Source of the DNA: Bog-756 sp963704615
GTDB taxonomy: Bacteria > Actinomycetota > Acidimicrobiia > Acidimicrobiales > RAAP-2
Assembly: GCA_963704615.1 (NCBI GenBank)
Contig: OY969923.1
Span: forward strand, 3,968,001-4,032,000
Reading direction: 5' to 3'
DNA length: 64,000 nt
Part shown: piece by piece, positions 25,736 through 34,236 of the stretch
Layout of the letters: every line of letters begins with the position of its first letter
How positions within the stretch are numbered: position 1 is the stretch's first letter
The notes under the pieces: generated by a model
The model's database searches: none
Seen by the model: only the letters and a program-made list of their open reading frames with translations
What the model was told of the DNA's origin: nothing
Program-made: the position numbers and the translations under genes

Positions 25736-26314
25736 TCACCAGACGAATGGAACAAGGCGCTTTCGGTCCTGGGCGTAGGACTGGTACCTGCCTCCAAGGT
25801 CCGAGGAGAGTGCACGCTCTTCTACTGTGATGCGATAGATGAGGCCCGCGGTAGCCGCCCCGGTCAATACAAGGAGCGAAGCCCAATTGTTGAGGACGAA
25901 CCCAACACCGATGACAGCCAGCAGGATTGCGGCGTAGCCGGGGTGCCTGATCACCCTGTACGGACCTGCCGAGATCACCGGTTGGTCCTCGCTCGTCTGC
26001 ACTGTGAAGGTGAAGTAACGACCCAGCGCCTGAAAGCTCCATATTCGTAGACCAAGGCCAAACCACAAGAAGGCGAGTCCAATCCACTCCACTGTGGTCT
26101 GAGTGCCGATCGTTGCGGAGAGGAAGGACCTCTTGCAAATGACGGCACCAACCACGCCGGCAAGCGTTGAGAGCCGAACCGCCAGTCGACTGCCCCGATC
26201 GGCCACTCTCGCCTCTGGCCTTTGCCGCAGTGCTTGGCGAATCTCAAACAGGGCCCAAACGATGGCAGTGATCGGAAGCAGGGAGCGTAGTACGGGGGAG
26301 ATCGCTGAAAGCAT
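25736..26314 (-). CDS. Isoprenylcysteine carboxyl methyltransferase family membrane protein
   Basis: 192 residues with about four or five hydrophobic segments. The C-terminal half carries the ICMT/PEMT signature: LGRYFTFTV, then GPYRVIRHPGYAA, and the terminal EERAL...GGRYQSYAQDRKRLVP. These residues bind SAM and the membrane substrate in the family. Bacterial members are usually of unknown substrate, methylating lipids or thiols. It lies next to the group II intron 3' end (57 bp), upstream of the TmrB-like gene on the same strand (62-bp gap). Confidence 0.85.
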   Translation of the reverse strand: MLSAISPVLRSLLPITAIVWALFEIRQALRQRPEARVADRGSRLAVRLSTLAGVVGAVICKRSFLSATIGTQTTVEWIGLAFLWFGLGLRIWSFQALGRYFTFTVQTSEDQPVISAGPYRVIRHPGYAAILLAVIGVGFVLNNWASLLVLTGAATAGLIYRITVEERALSSDLGGRYQSYAQDRKRLVPFVW

Positions 26315-26510
26315 CTGAGAGAAATACTGGCACTGAATCGCGCTTTCACGGTCCGAGACCTCGCGGGGGGTGGTGAGGTAGGCCGCTGGTTCGACCGTTC
26401 ACTTCTGCGGTTGAGGTCCCGACCAGGCCATCGGGTGGCGTTTTCCAGCGCACCGGCCCGGGACCAGCAGCCCCCGCAGGGTGAGTCAGCTTCCCCAGCG
26501 GCCCCCTATC

Positions 26511-26543
26511 AAACCGTGCATGCGGTTCTCCCGCACACGGCTT
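26511..26543 (-). ncRNA. Group II intron domain V
   Basis: On the minus strand AGCCGTGTGCGG-GAGA-ACCGCATGCACGGTTT folds into the 33-34-nt catalytic hairpin with GNRA-type tetraloop and the AGC triad-like base, the most conserved part of group II ribozymes. It lies 18 bp after the maturase stop. Confidence 0.85.
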
Positions 26544-26560
26544 TCCGACACCGTTCATCG

Positions 26561-27904
26561 TCAGGCATGCGCAGGTGTCCATCGCTTGACTCTTCCACTG
26601 AGTCGATAGATGCCGAGTTCGGTCAGCCAGGCATAGTTGAACCGGCTGGCCCGAAGACGGCCTCGGGTGGCGTATTTGACGCTGGCCAGCTTGGAGAGCC
26701 GCAAATGCACGAAGCTGTCGATGAGGGCGAACTTCCGGTTCGAGTTTCCGTAGCGGAAGTACGCTCCCCAACCCCGTAGCACGGCGTTGAGATCAGCGAC
26801 AACGTGACGCAGCTCACGGCTGGCCAGGTGGCGACTGGTGCGGTCCCGGATCTTGGCCCGAATTGAGGCCATGGCCCGGTCCGACGGCCACTTCGACAGG
26901 TAACGGCGACTTCCGAACCTCGACGGGGTCATCCGGTGATGGAAGCCCAGGAAGTCGAAGCCGTCCTTGCCACCGTGGAGGTTGATGATGCGGGTCTTGT
27001 CGGGATGCAGACGCAGCCCGAGTCCGACCAGCACCTCTCCGATCCGGCACTTGGCCTCGTCGGCTCGGCTCCGGCTGGTGGTGAGGACAACGAAGTCATC
27101 CGCATACCTGACCAACGTCCCCAGGTTGGCCATCTTTGCCCAGGCCTCGTCGATGACGTGGAGGGCGATGTTGGCCAGCAACGGGGAGATGGGTGAACCC
27201 TGCGGTGTCCCCGACTCGGTGTCGGCGACCAGCCCGCCTTCGAATACCCCGGCCCGCAGCCAACTGCGTAGCAGCTTCAACATCTGCCGGTCGATGACCC
27301 GGCGACCGACTTGACCCATGAGGGCGTCATGGTCGATCTCGTCGAAGCACGCTTTGATGTCGGCGTCGAGCACCCAGTTGGCCCCCCGGTTGGCCGCCAC
27401 CCGGATCGCTTCGAGCGCCTGGTGGGCGGACCGCTTCGGGCGGAACCCGAAGCTCACCGGGGAGAAATCGGCCTCGAAAATGGGCTCGAGGACGATCTTG
27501 GCCGCCGACATGACTACCCGGTCGGCCACCGTCGGGATACCGAGCGGCCGGGTCTCCCCCGGCTTGCCCGGCTTCGGGATATGGACCCGCCGGAGAGCCT
27601 TAGGACGATACGTCTTGTCCTGAAGCGCTGCGGCCAGTCCGTCGAGGAACACCCTCACCCCGTCGGTGCCCCCGTCCTCGATCGACGCGATGGTCACGCC
27701 GTCGATGCCGGGGGCACCCTGGTTTCTTGCCACCTCGACCCATGCCCTCCACAGGATGTCGCTGCGGGCGACCTTGTCGTAGAGGGCGTGGAAACGTCGA
27801 GTGGGATCCTGCTTGGCACTGCGATAGAGCACGCGTTGAAGGGCTCGGACCTTGTCCACCTTCTCGGTTTCGCTGATGGCTCTAGCCGAAGACTCGGCAC
27901 TCAT
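26561..27904 (-). CDS. ltrA: Group II intron reverse transcriptase/maturase
   Basis: 447 residues. The RT domain has RRVHIPKPGKPGETRPLGIPT (RT2), FSPVSFGFRPKRSAHQAL, DADIKACFDEIDHD (RT3), GTPQGSPISPLLANI (RT4) and the catalytic YADD (RT5). The maturase X domain follows with LRGWGAYFRYGNSNRKFALIDSF. There is no C-terminal HNH endonuclease domain, so target-site cleavage would rely on replication intermediates. All catalytic residues are intact and the frame is unbroken, so the element may still be active. It is encoded on the intron sense strand, in domain IV. Confidence 0.95.
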   Translation of the reverse strand: MSAESSARAISETEKVDKVRALQRVLYRSAKQDPTRRFHALYDKVARSDILWRAWVEVARNQGAPGIDGVTIASIEDGGTDGVRVFLDGLAAALQDKTYRPKALRRVHIPKPGKPGETRPLGIPTVADRVVMSAAKIVLEPIFEADFSPVSFGFRPKRSAHQALEAIRVAANRGANWVLDADIKACFDEIDHDALMGQVGRRVIDRQMLKLLRSWLRAGVFEGGLVADTESGTPQGSPISPLLANIALHVIDEAWAKMANLGTLVRYADDFVVLTTSRSRADEAKCRIGEVLVGLGLRLHPDKTRIINLHGGKDGFDFLGFHHRMTPSRFGSRRYLSKWPSDRAMASIRAKIRDRTSRHLASRELRHVVADLNAVLRGWGAYFRYGNSNRKFALIDSFVHLRLSKLASVKYATRGRLRASRFNYAWLTELGIYRLSGRVKRWTPAHA

Positions 27905-28538
27905 CAGGGTTCCTCCACATCTCCGTCGTGCACCGGTGAAGCAGGGGCCCTTCGCTCCGGACAGGTTGTGTTGTCCTGTCCATCATCACTACTACGGCCC
28001 CCTCCGACTTCCTCTCGGCCGCCTGGCACTTCCCGGGATCACCGGTTATAGACAGGGCTGCTACCCGGACCGCAGATCCGGGGCCGAGGAGGATCTCTCC
28101 AGTTCCGAGGACAACCTTCTGGCCATTCCGAGCCCCCTGCGCCGGGAGGTTCCTGGACACCCGCTCCAAGATCTCTGGTGTCGTCCGTGGTCTTCGCCCT
28201 TAAGGGGAGAGGCTCGACTCCTCCTAATCCGCCATGACGGCGGACCGGTGTAACGACGCTGCAGGCTTCACGTGATGTTACGGACTGGTCATTTGCTCCG
28301 CCCCGCTTCGAACCCGGCCTCTCGACCACGCACGGGGGCTTCACTACCGGGGACCTTGGCGTCTCCCCGGACCGGACTCGCACCGGCTGGCTGACCTCAG
28401 CTTGTCGCTTGGTTACGTCATCACAACACGTACCTCCTTGTTGTCATGGCGTCCAAGCTGCTGGACGCACCCCCTAATCACCGGGTCGTGGGTGGTTGTA
28501 GACCGTGGCGAATCGGCACATGGGGATACGGTGAAGCC

Positions 28539-29120
28539 GTGGATCTCCCAGAGCTACTGGTCGGGGACGCGGGCGAATGGCGAAGATGGTTGAGCAATCA
28601 TCACGCCGATTCACAGGGTGTCTGGCTGGTACTGGCCAAAAAGGGAACGGGCGATCCGACAACCGTCTCGTACGACGAGGCGCTTGACGAGGCGATCTGC
28701 TTCGGCTGGATTGATGGTCGATTAGGGCGTCGTGACGCCGCTACGTTCCGTCGACGTTTCACGCCCCGAAAAGCTCGAAGCCCGTGGTCTCAACGGAACG
28801 CTGCCATTGCTGAAAGGCTGATCACCACCGGCCGAATGCATCGATCCGGTGAAGACGAGGTGCGGCGGGCGAAAGAGGACGGTCGATGGGAGGCCGCCTA
28901 CGCTGGGCAAGCCAGCATTGAGGTGCCGGAGGATCTCGTCAGTGCTCTGAGTGCCAATCCTCGCGCAAAGGCGACGTTTGAGATGCTCACAAGTGCGAAT
29001 CGGTACGCAATCCTCTACAGGATCGGAAGCGCCAAGAAACCCGAGACCCGCTCCAGGCGCATCGGTCAGTTTGTCGAGATGTTGGCCCGAGGTGAGACGA
29101 TCCATCCTCAGGCTCCATGA
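28539..29120 (+). CDS. YdeI/OmpD-associated family protein
   Basis: 193 residues from GTG 28539; upstream in-frame sequence to 28446 runs into the intron flank. The family pattern is clear: GEWRRWLSNHHADSQGVWLVLAKKG, SYDEALDEAICFGWIDGRLGRRD, RRFTPRKARSPWSQRN, and a helical C-terminal SANRYAILYRIGSAKKPETRSRRI. YdeI-like proteins have been linked to bacteriocin or cationic-peptide tolerance, but the mechanism is not known. The group II intron ends about 110 bp upstream and may have displaced or altered its promoter. Confidence 0.85.
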   Translation: MDLPELLVGDAGEWRRWLSNHHADSQGVWLVLAKKGTGDPTTVSYDEALDEAICFGWIDGRLGRRDAATFRRRFTPRKARSPWSQRNAAIAERLITTGRMHRSGEDEVRRAKEDGRWEAAYAGQASIEVPEDLVSALSANPRAKATFEMLTSANRYAILYRIGSAKKPETRSRRIGQFVEMLARGETIHPQAP

Positions 29121-29296
29121 TCACCCGGGTAGTCCCAGGAACCACGGGGCTGAGCCGTGTAATCCTCCGTGCGGCGTCGGACGCGTGAGCGCTCGTCCGG
29201 CCACAGATTCGTCTCCCACAGATCGTGGGTGAATGTCCCTGACCAATGACAATGGCCTTTAGGGTCCGGGTGCCACTCCCAGACCGCGGCCCGGGA
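29121..29296. other. Convergent intergenic region
   Basis: 176 bp between the convergent YdeI-like and methyltransferase genes. No gene or strong terminator hairpin was recognised. Confidence 0.35.
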
Positions 29297-30136
29297 CTAC
29301 CCCAGCCGAGTCGCCGTGATCAGGACTGTCTCGAAGTTCATGACGAACGAGCCGCCGTGATGGTCGATGGCCGCGCCGATGGCTTCGAACAGACGGTCTC
29401 GAACTGCTGGTTCGAGGGCGGTGTGATCGCTCCGTGAGACGAGTTGGTCCAGCCACTCATCCCGCTTGTACGCCCGTGTCCAGGGGAACCACTTCTCCTT
29501 CGGCGTACCGAAGTCGGGCAGCGCTGAGATGGCGTCCATCTCCGATTCGAGTCCGGTCTTCACGTCGGATGGCCGGCTGGCCGCGTACCCCCGGAACAGA
29601 CGGTGACCGCCGGGCGGCACGACTCTCGCGTACACCTCCTCGAGAGCATCGGCCAGATCATCGGGCTGACACCCCGCATTCCAGATCAGACAGAGCTTGC
29701 CGCCCGGCCGCAGCACAGAGGCCGCTTTGGCGGTCGCGATAGGGAGGTTGAGCCAGTGCCAGGCCTGCGCCGATGTCACCCGGTCGAAAGTGCGTCCAGC
29801 AGCGTCCCAGGCTTCGAAGGCCGCGATCTCTACTTCGACCCCATGGCCGCGGGCGATCTCCGCCATTCGTGGAGCAAGTTCCACCCCCAGCACCTTGGCG
29901 CTGCGGTGGGCCATCTGCCTTGAAGCGATCCCGGTGCCACAGCCCACGTCGAGAACGTCCAGGCCCTCAGGCACCGGACCGAGCAGCTCGTCGATCACCG
30001 CATCGGGATAGGCCGGCCGGAACCGGTCATATGCCTCGGCTTGCTGGTCGAACAATCTCGAGCGCTGCAGGGCCACAGGGAGCGCTACCAAACGATCGCG
30101 TTCGTTGGCATTCACGTACGCCAGCCTGCCCCACAT
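29297..30136 (-). CDS. Class I SAM-dependent methyltransferase
   Basis: 279 residues from ATG 30136; the frame is open to 30259. The pattern is AEAYDRFRPAYPDAV, motif I VLDVGCGTGIASRQMA, VLGVELAPRM, then SAQAWHWLN and the post-I VLRPGGKLCLIWN. It is the third member in this window of the trans-aconitate-methyltransferase-like group, and its domain sequence is closer to the usual actinobacterial form than that at 22510. Substrate unknown. It lies at the right end of the island, reading away from the integrase fragment. Confidence 0.85.
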   Translation of the reverse strand: MWGRLAYVNANERDRLVALPVALQRSRLFDQQAEAYDRFRPAYPDAVIDELLGPVPEGLDVLDVGCGTGIASRQMAHRSAKVLGVELAPRMAEIARGHGVEVEIAAFEAWDAAGRTFDRVTSAQAWHWLNLPIATAKAASVLRPGGKLCLIWNAGCQPDDLADALEEVYARVVPPGGHRLFRGYAASRPSDVKTGLESEMDAISALPDFGTPKEKWFPWTRAYKRDEWLDQLVSRSDHTALEPAVRDRLFEAIGAAIDHHGGSFVMNFETVLITATRLG

Positions 30137-30574
30137 CACGGGCTCGGTGGTGCGGTGTTGGCTGGTTCTCCCAATATCCAGAGGAGAACCATAACCATAT
30201 CTGTACTCGAGACGAATCAGACGGCCCTGGCACTCATCAGAAAATCCCCTCATCGACACCTCCGTCTTGGAGGCAAAGCGACCCCATATCGGGCTCTACC
30301 ACGCTGCAATGGAGGAGCGGGTTTTTCCCCTTCCACCATGGACAGGCGTCTCTCCGCTGTCGGTCGCCTCTACCGGTTTGCTCAGATCGACGGTCGGACG
30401 ACCCAGGTGCCGGGCTGAAGGCCGATGCGGTGGCGAAATCCTTGTCAGGACCAGGGATGCAGGTCAGACTGCACCGGTGCTGCTGTGTCGTCGGCTCCCC
30501 CGTCTCTGAGGGTCACGACCAACAGGACCACGAGCGTCGGCGGTCGACACCCCTGACAGAAGGAGTACATCAGC
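30137..30574. other. Gap region containing an integrase remnant
   Basis: 438 bp between the methyltransferase start and the SHOCT protein. Its centre holds the tyrosine-recombinase fragment (30320-30418). The rest shows no gene; the last 30 bp carry the AGAAGGAG ribosome site of the SHOCT gene. Confidence 0.5.
30320..30418 (+). pseudogene. Tyrosine recombinase (phage-type integrase) N-terminal fragment
   Basis: The frame ending at the TGA 30416-30418 encodes GFSPSTMDRRLSAVGRLYRF followed by AQIDGRTTQVPG. This is the core-binding (SAM-like) domain pattern S-x-S-T-x-x-R-R-L-S-x-V of actinobacterial site-specific integrases (S-T-I-D-R-R-L-S-T-V...FYRFAHIDGRI). Only about 32 residues remain; the catalytic R-H-R-Y domain is absent. 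It marks the right border of the island that starts at tRNA-Thr. Confidence 0.6.
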
Positions 30575-30970
30575 ATGCTTGCCAGTAGCTATCCGGTTCT
30601 CGACATTTTTTGGACGATAGTGCAGATCTTCGTGTTCATCATCTGGATCTGGCTTCTCATCGTCGTGTTCAGCGACATATTTCGCAGTCACGACATGGGC
30701 GGTCTGGCCAAAGCCCTGTGGGTGATCTTTGTTGTGTTCATCCCCTACCTCGGTGTCCTCATCTACCTCATTGCACGAGGCGGGAGCATGCACGAGCGAG
30801 CCATCGCCCAGGCGCAGCGGCAACAGCAGGCATTCGATTCCTACGTCAAGCAGGCCGCGGGGAGTCGGGGAAGCAGTGCTGACGAGCTCGCCAAGCTCGC
30901 CGACCTCAAGAATCAAGGGGTGATCACCGACGCTGAATTCGAGGCGCAGAAGGCCAAGCTCCTGGCCTGA
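30575..30970 (+). CDS. PLDc_N / SHOCT domain membrane protein
   Basis: 131 residues. Two transmembrane helices (about residues 8-33 and 46-68) form the phospholipase D-nuclease N-terminal-type module seen in small integral membrane proteins. An amphipathic Gln-rich stretch and a C-terminal SHOCT motif (DELAKLADLKNQGVITDAEFEAQKAKLLA-type) follow. SHOCT segments are short oligomerisation or interaction motifs. Function unknown; such proteins are common in actinobacteria and often stress-linked. A good ribosome site (AGAAGGAG) precedes ATG 30575. First gene right of the island. Confidence 0.82.
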   Translation: MLASSYPVLDIFWTIVQIFVFIIWIWLLIVVFSDIFRSHDMGGLAKALWVIFVVFIPYLGVLIYLIARGGSMHERAIAQAQRQQQAFDSYVKQAAGSRGSSADELAKLADLKNQGVITDAEFEAQKAKLLA

Positions 30971-31021
30971 CCGCACACGGGCCGGCCCGCCGTGCGATGG
31001 CCACGGTCGGGTCGGGCCCGG

Positions 31022-31384
31022 TCAGGATCGGCGGCAGTGGCCACCGTCGAACTCGGCGACCCGGCCCCCGGCGATGTCCACCTGACCCAATGGTTCTCCG
31101 TCGGTCCCCCAGACCGTATAAGAGCCAGCCGGCAACTCGGGGTAGACGCCGGCGACGAACTCCTTGTCGACCGCGCAACGGCGCCGGATCATGGTGTGGA
31201 CGTGGTGGCTGCGGGGACGACCCACCGGGGTGACGTCGATCTCGCAACCCAGGCATTCCTCGTCGGCATACAGGATGAGCGCGCCGACCTGGCCACCGAT
31301 GTCGAGGACCAGCGATTCCGGCGCGCCGCCCGGTCCCTCATCAGTGAAGGGCGTTTCATGGGAGACGGCCGGGGATGCGCTCAT
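31022..31384 (-). CDS. Conserved hypothetical protein
   Basis: 120 residues from ATG 31384; the frame runs on to 31534. I do not recognise a named family. Features: SLVLDIGGQVGALILYADEECLGCEIDV near the start, an R-S-H-H-V-H-T segment with basic residues, RRRCAVDKEFVAGVYPELPAGSYTVW, and a final GGRVAEFDGGH. The overall impression is a small beta-sandwich with conserved G-x-Y-T-V-W. Divergent from egtB; no signal peptide. Proteins of this pattern occur in other actinobacteria as I remember, without a function. Confidence 0.65.
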   Translation of the reverse strand: MSASPAVSHETPFTDEGPGGAPESLVLDIGGQVGALILYADEECLGCEIDVTPVGRPRSHHVHTMIRRRCAVDKEFVAGVYPELPAGSYTVWGTDGEPLGQVDIAGGRVAEFDGGHCRRS

Positions 31385-31792
31385 CGCCGCCGCCGATGGA
31401 CACCCGATGTCGAATCCGATGGCATGGCCCTCCCTCGTTCCTTTTGTCCTCGTTGTATTCGGTTCCGATCGGCAATCGGATGAAGGCCGGTGAAGGAACA
31501 CAAAACGACGACAACCGGACACGACCGACGACAACCGGACACGAAAGGGCCTGGTGGCGAGGGCTCAGTGGCAACGGCGCCCAGCTGTCCACCCTCCTCT
31601 CCGGCCCGTCACTCTTCTCCACTCATCGTCCATTTCTCCTGCTGCCGTCGTCCCGCCCCACCGCCCTGGCGACCGGACGCCCCGGACCGCTGCGCGCTTA
31701 TGCTGAGGGGCTACCGGGTAAGTTCTGTCGTCGACGGTTTCCCGATCCACCGGGGCCGTGTCGACGATCCCAGGTGGTGCGGGAGGAGCGCT
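31385..31792. other. Divergent intergenic region upstream of egtB
   Basis: 408 bp without a convincing gene. It contains the 20-bp-period direct repeat pair (31506-31544). A plus-strand frame from 31490 runs into egtB, but has no ribosome site or similarity; GGGAGGAG just before ATG 31793 fixes the egtB start. Confidence 0.55.
31506..31544. repeat. Two 19-bp direct repeats in the egtB upstream region
   Basis: CGACGACAACCGGACACGA occurs at 31506-31524 and again at 31526-31544, one base apart (20-bp period, about two helical turns). It lies in the 408-bp divergent region between the hypothetical gene and egtB. A paired binding site for a regulator is possible. Confidence 0.75.
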
Positions 31793-33049
31793 ATGACCGA
31801 TCTGCTGATGACCGTGGGAGATCTCACGATCACCGATCGGTTCTTCGCCACCCGATCGCTCACCGAATCGTTGGCCTCGCCTCTGTCGGCCGAGGACCAA
31901 ACCGTCCAGTCGATGCCGGACGTAAGCCCCACAAAGTGGCATCGGGCCCACACCACCTGGTTCTTCGAGACGTTCCTTCTCCAGCCCAGCCTTGATGGCT
32001 ACCAGCCCTTCCACCCCGACTATGGGTACCTGTTCAACTCGTACTACGAAGGGGTGGGCGCCAGATACCCGCGTTGTGATCGGGGATTGTTGTCCCGGCC
32101 CGGCATCGCCACCATCGCCGAGTACCGCGCCCACGTGGATGAGGCCATGGCCATACTGCTCGGAAGTTCCTCCGGCCAAGCATCAGCTGATCTGGTCGAG
32201 TTGGGAATCCAGCACGAGCAGCAGCATCAAGAATTGTTGCTGATGGACATCAAGCACGTGCTCTCGCTCAATCCATTGTTCCCGGCCTACGACGCGGTAC
32301 GGCTGCCGGCACCGACCTCGGCGCCCGCGCCGACCTGGACGGAGCATGCCGAGGGCATCTCGGGGATCGGGCACGCCGGCCCCGGATTCTGCTTCGACAA
32401 CGAGCTTCCCCGACACCGGACTTACCTGGAAGCGTTCGCCCTCGCCGATCAGGCCGTCACTAATGGGGAGTGGTCGGCCTTCATCGACGACGGGGGCTAC
32501 CACCGGCCTGAGCTGTGGCTGTCGGACGGATGGGCGACGGTGCAGGCCGAGGGTTGGCAATGCCCCCTCTACTGGATACCGGTGGATGGTGGCTGGCAGG
32601 AGTTCACCCTGGGGGGAACGACGCCGCTGAACCCCGCTCAGCCGGTTTGTCATGTCAGCTACTACGAAGCCGACGCCTTCGCCCGCTGGGCCGAAGCCCG
32701 CCTGCCCACCGAAGCCGAATGGGAGGTTGCCGCCCAGGGACAGCCGGTGGAGGGCCACTTCCTCGATCAGACCAAACTGCACCCCATTCCGAACGAGGCG
32801 GACGCCGGGCCCGCCCTGTTCGGCAACGTCTGGCAATGGACGACGTCGGCCTACAGCCCGTACCCGGGCTTCGCCCCGGCGCCGGGCGCCGTCGGCGAGT
32901 ACAACGGTAAATTCATGGTCAACCAGTACGTCCTGAGGGGCGGATCATGCGTGACCCCGCCCGATCACATCCGCTCCTCCTATCGCAACTTCTTTCCTCC
33001 CTCGGCGCGCTGGGCGTTCACTGGACTGCGGCTGGCCCGAGACAGCTGA
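31793..33049 (+). CDS. egtB: Ergothioneine biosynthesis sulfoxide synthase EgtB
   Basis: 418 residues, typical for EgtB. It is a non-haem iron enzyme that forms the C-S bond between hercynine and (gamma-glutamyl)cysteine. The N-terminal DinB_2 domain carries the iron ligands: KWHRAHTTWFFE (H50/H53) and the HEQQH motif (H141, H145). The C-terminal FGE-sulfatase domain has PVCHVSYYEADAFARWAEARLPTEAEWE, GNVWQWT and VLRGGSC. It is followed 64 bp later by egtD. egtA, egtC and egtE are not near, so either they lie elsewhere or this enzyme accepts cysteine directly, as some EgtB types do. Confidence 0.92.
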   Translation: MTDLLMTVGDLTITDRFFATRSLTESLASPLSAEDQTVQSMPDVSPTKWHRAHTTWFFETFLLQPSLDGYQPFHPDYGYLFNSYYEGVGARYPRCDRGLLSRPGIATIAEYRAHVDEAMAILLGSSSGQASADLVELGIQHEQQHQELLLMDIKHVLSLNPLFPAYDAVRLPAPTSAPAPTWTEHAEGISGIGHAGPGFCFDNELPRHRTYLEAFALADQAVTNGEWSAFIDDGGYHRPELWLSDGWATVQAEGWQCPLYWIPVDGGWQEFTLGGTTPLNPAQPVCHVSYYEADAFARWAEARLPTEAEWEVAAQGQPVEGHFLDQTKLHPIPNEADAGPALFGNVWQWTTSAYSPYPGFAPAPGAVGEYNGKFMVNQYVLRGGSCVTPPDHIRSSYRNFFPPSARWAFTGLRLARDS

Positions 33050-33113
33050 ACCCCGTTCCAAAGTTCCACTCCACCACCGCGCCCCACCGATTGGCCAGAC
33101 AAGCCACGAGACC

Positions 33114-34097
33114 ATGACAATCGTGATCCCCCCCACCATCGACATCCATCTTTCCGGTAGCGATCTGCGAGACGCCATGGAGCGTGACGTCCGGACCGGG
33201 CTGACCACGGTGCCCAAGAACATTCCGCCGGTGTACTTCTACGACGACCGGGGAAGCAGGCTGTTCGACGAGATCACCCGGCTGCCCGAGTACTACCCGA
33301 CCCGGTCCGAGCGATCGATCCTCGATTCCCACGCCACCGACATCGCCGACCGTTCGGAGGCTGACACCCTCGTCGAGCTCGGCGCGGGAACCTGCGACAA
33401 GTCCCGTGTCCTCCTCGACGCCATGCAGTCCTCGGGGCGACTGCACCGGTTCGTGCCCCTCGACGTGAGCGAGTCCACCTTGTGGACAGCGGCAAACGCC
33501 CTGTCCGAGGAGTACCCCGGGCTGACGGTCAGCGCCGTCGTGGGGGACTTCCACCGCCACCTCGATCAATTGCCCACCGATGGTCGTCGGTTGTTCGCCT
33601 TCCTCGGAGGTACCATCGGCAACCTCGACCCCGACCAGCGCCGCGATTTCCTCATCGGGCTGGGCAAGGTCATGGCCGGAGACGACCGGCTGCTGCTGGG
33701 TACCGACCTGGTGAAGGATCGCACCGTGCTGATCGATGCCTATGACGACGGGGCCGGGATCACCGCCGAGTTCAACCGCAATGTTCTCCACGTCCTCAAC
33801 CGCGAGCTGGGAGCCGACTTCGCGCCCGATCGTTTCGACCATGTGGCCAAGTGGAACGAGGGCGACAAACGGATCGAGATGTGGCTGCGTTCGACGGAGG
33901 AGCAACGAGTGCAGGTTGCTGATCTGGGACTCGATCTGGCCTTCGGATCGGGCGAGGAGATGCTGACTGAGATCAGTACCAAGTTCTCGCCCGCTGCTCT
34001 GGAGCTCGAGCTCGGCGAGTGCGGATTCGTGGTCGAGGCAGCATGGACCTCCGCGGGTGAGGAGTTCCTGTTGACCCTGGCCCGGCCCTCGCGCTGA
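33114..34097 (+). CDS. egtD: L-histidine N-alpha-trimethyltransferase EgtD
   Basis: 327 residues. EgtD uses three SAM molecules to convert histidine to hercynine, the substrate of EgtB. Family landmarks are PPVYFYDDRGSRLFDEI, LPEYYPTRSE, the SAM loop VELGAGTCDKSRVLL, FVPLDVS, the GGTIGNL motif, and AEFNRNVLHVLNRELGADF with the histidine-binding Asn/Tyr-type residues. Start ATG 33114. It sits 64 bp downstream of egtB on the same strand in the order egtB-egtD, and almost certainly shares its transcript. Ergothioneine would complement the mycothiol/SigR redox defence suggested by rsrA-sigR at the other end of the window. Confidence 0.93.
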   Translation: MTIVIPPTIDIHLSGSDLRDAMERDVRTGLTTVPKNIPPVYFYDDRGSRLFDEITRLPEYYPTRSERSILDSHATDIADRSEADTLVELGAGTCDKSRVLLDAMQSSGRLHRFVPLDVSESTLWTAANALSEEYPGLTVSAVVGDFHRHLDQLPTDGRRLFAFLGGTIGNLDPDQRRDFLIGLGKVMAGDDRLLLGTDLVKDRTVLIDAYDDGAGITAEFNRNVLHVLNRELGADFAPDRFDHVAKWNEGDKRIEMWLRSTEEQRVQVADLGLDLAFGSGEEMLTEISTKFSPAALELELGECGFVVEAAWTSAGEEFLLTLARPSR

Positions 34098-34236
34098 GCG
34101 ACCTCTACTCCCCGGGGAGGTCCATGACGGCACCCCGATGGCGCCATGGAAGGACGCGGAGAACAACAGTCGGGCCCCTCGGCCTGGGCGGCCGGAATTT
34201 TCACACACACTCAACCAGGCTCCACCGCGGATTCGC

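Larger units (their letters stand above)
26371..28429 (-). mobile_element. Group II intron (retroelement) with intron-encoded protein
   Basis: About 2.06 kb. The RNA begins with a GTGTTG-type 5' end near 28429, followed by domain I sequence including AGCCGGTGCGAGTCCGGT. A reverse transcriptase/maturase gene lies in domain IV. A canonical domain V hairpin is at 26543-26511. A domain VI stem follows, with GGCCGCTGG on its 5' side and CCAGCGGCC at 26389-26381 on its 3' side, leading to CCTACCTCACC near 26371. End points are estimated. It inserted about 110 bp upstream of the YdeI-like gene, between it and the isoprenylcysteine methyltransferase-like gene, and does not visibly interrupt a gene. 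Confidence 0.85.

Noticed and set aside
18562..30418. Flanking direct repeats (attL/attR) of the tRNA-Thr 3' end
   Set aside because: I looked for a second copy of the CCGCCGGCTCCA end near the integrase fragment and did not see one; it needs a computed search.
31793..33049. Formylglycine-generating enzyme (partner of the sulfatase)
   Set aside because: The C-terminal domain is FGE-like, but the N-terminal DinB iron site and the egtD neighbour identify it as EgtB.
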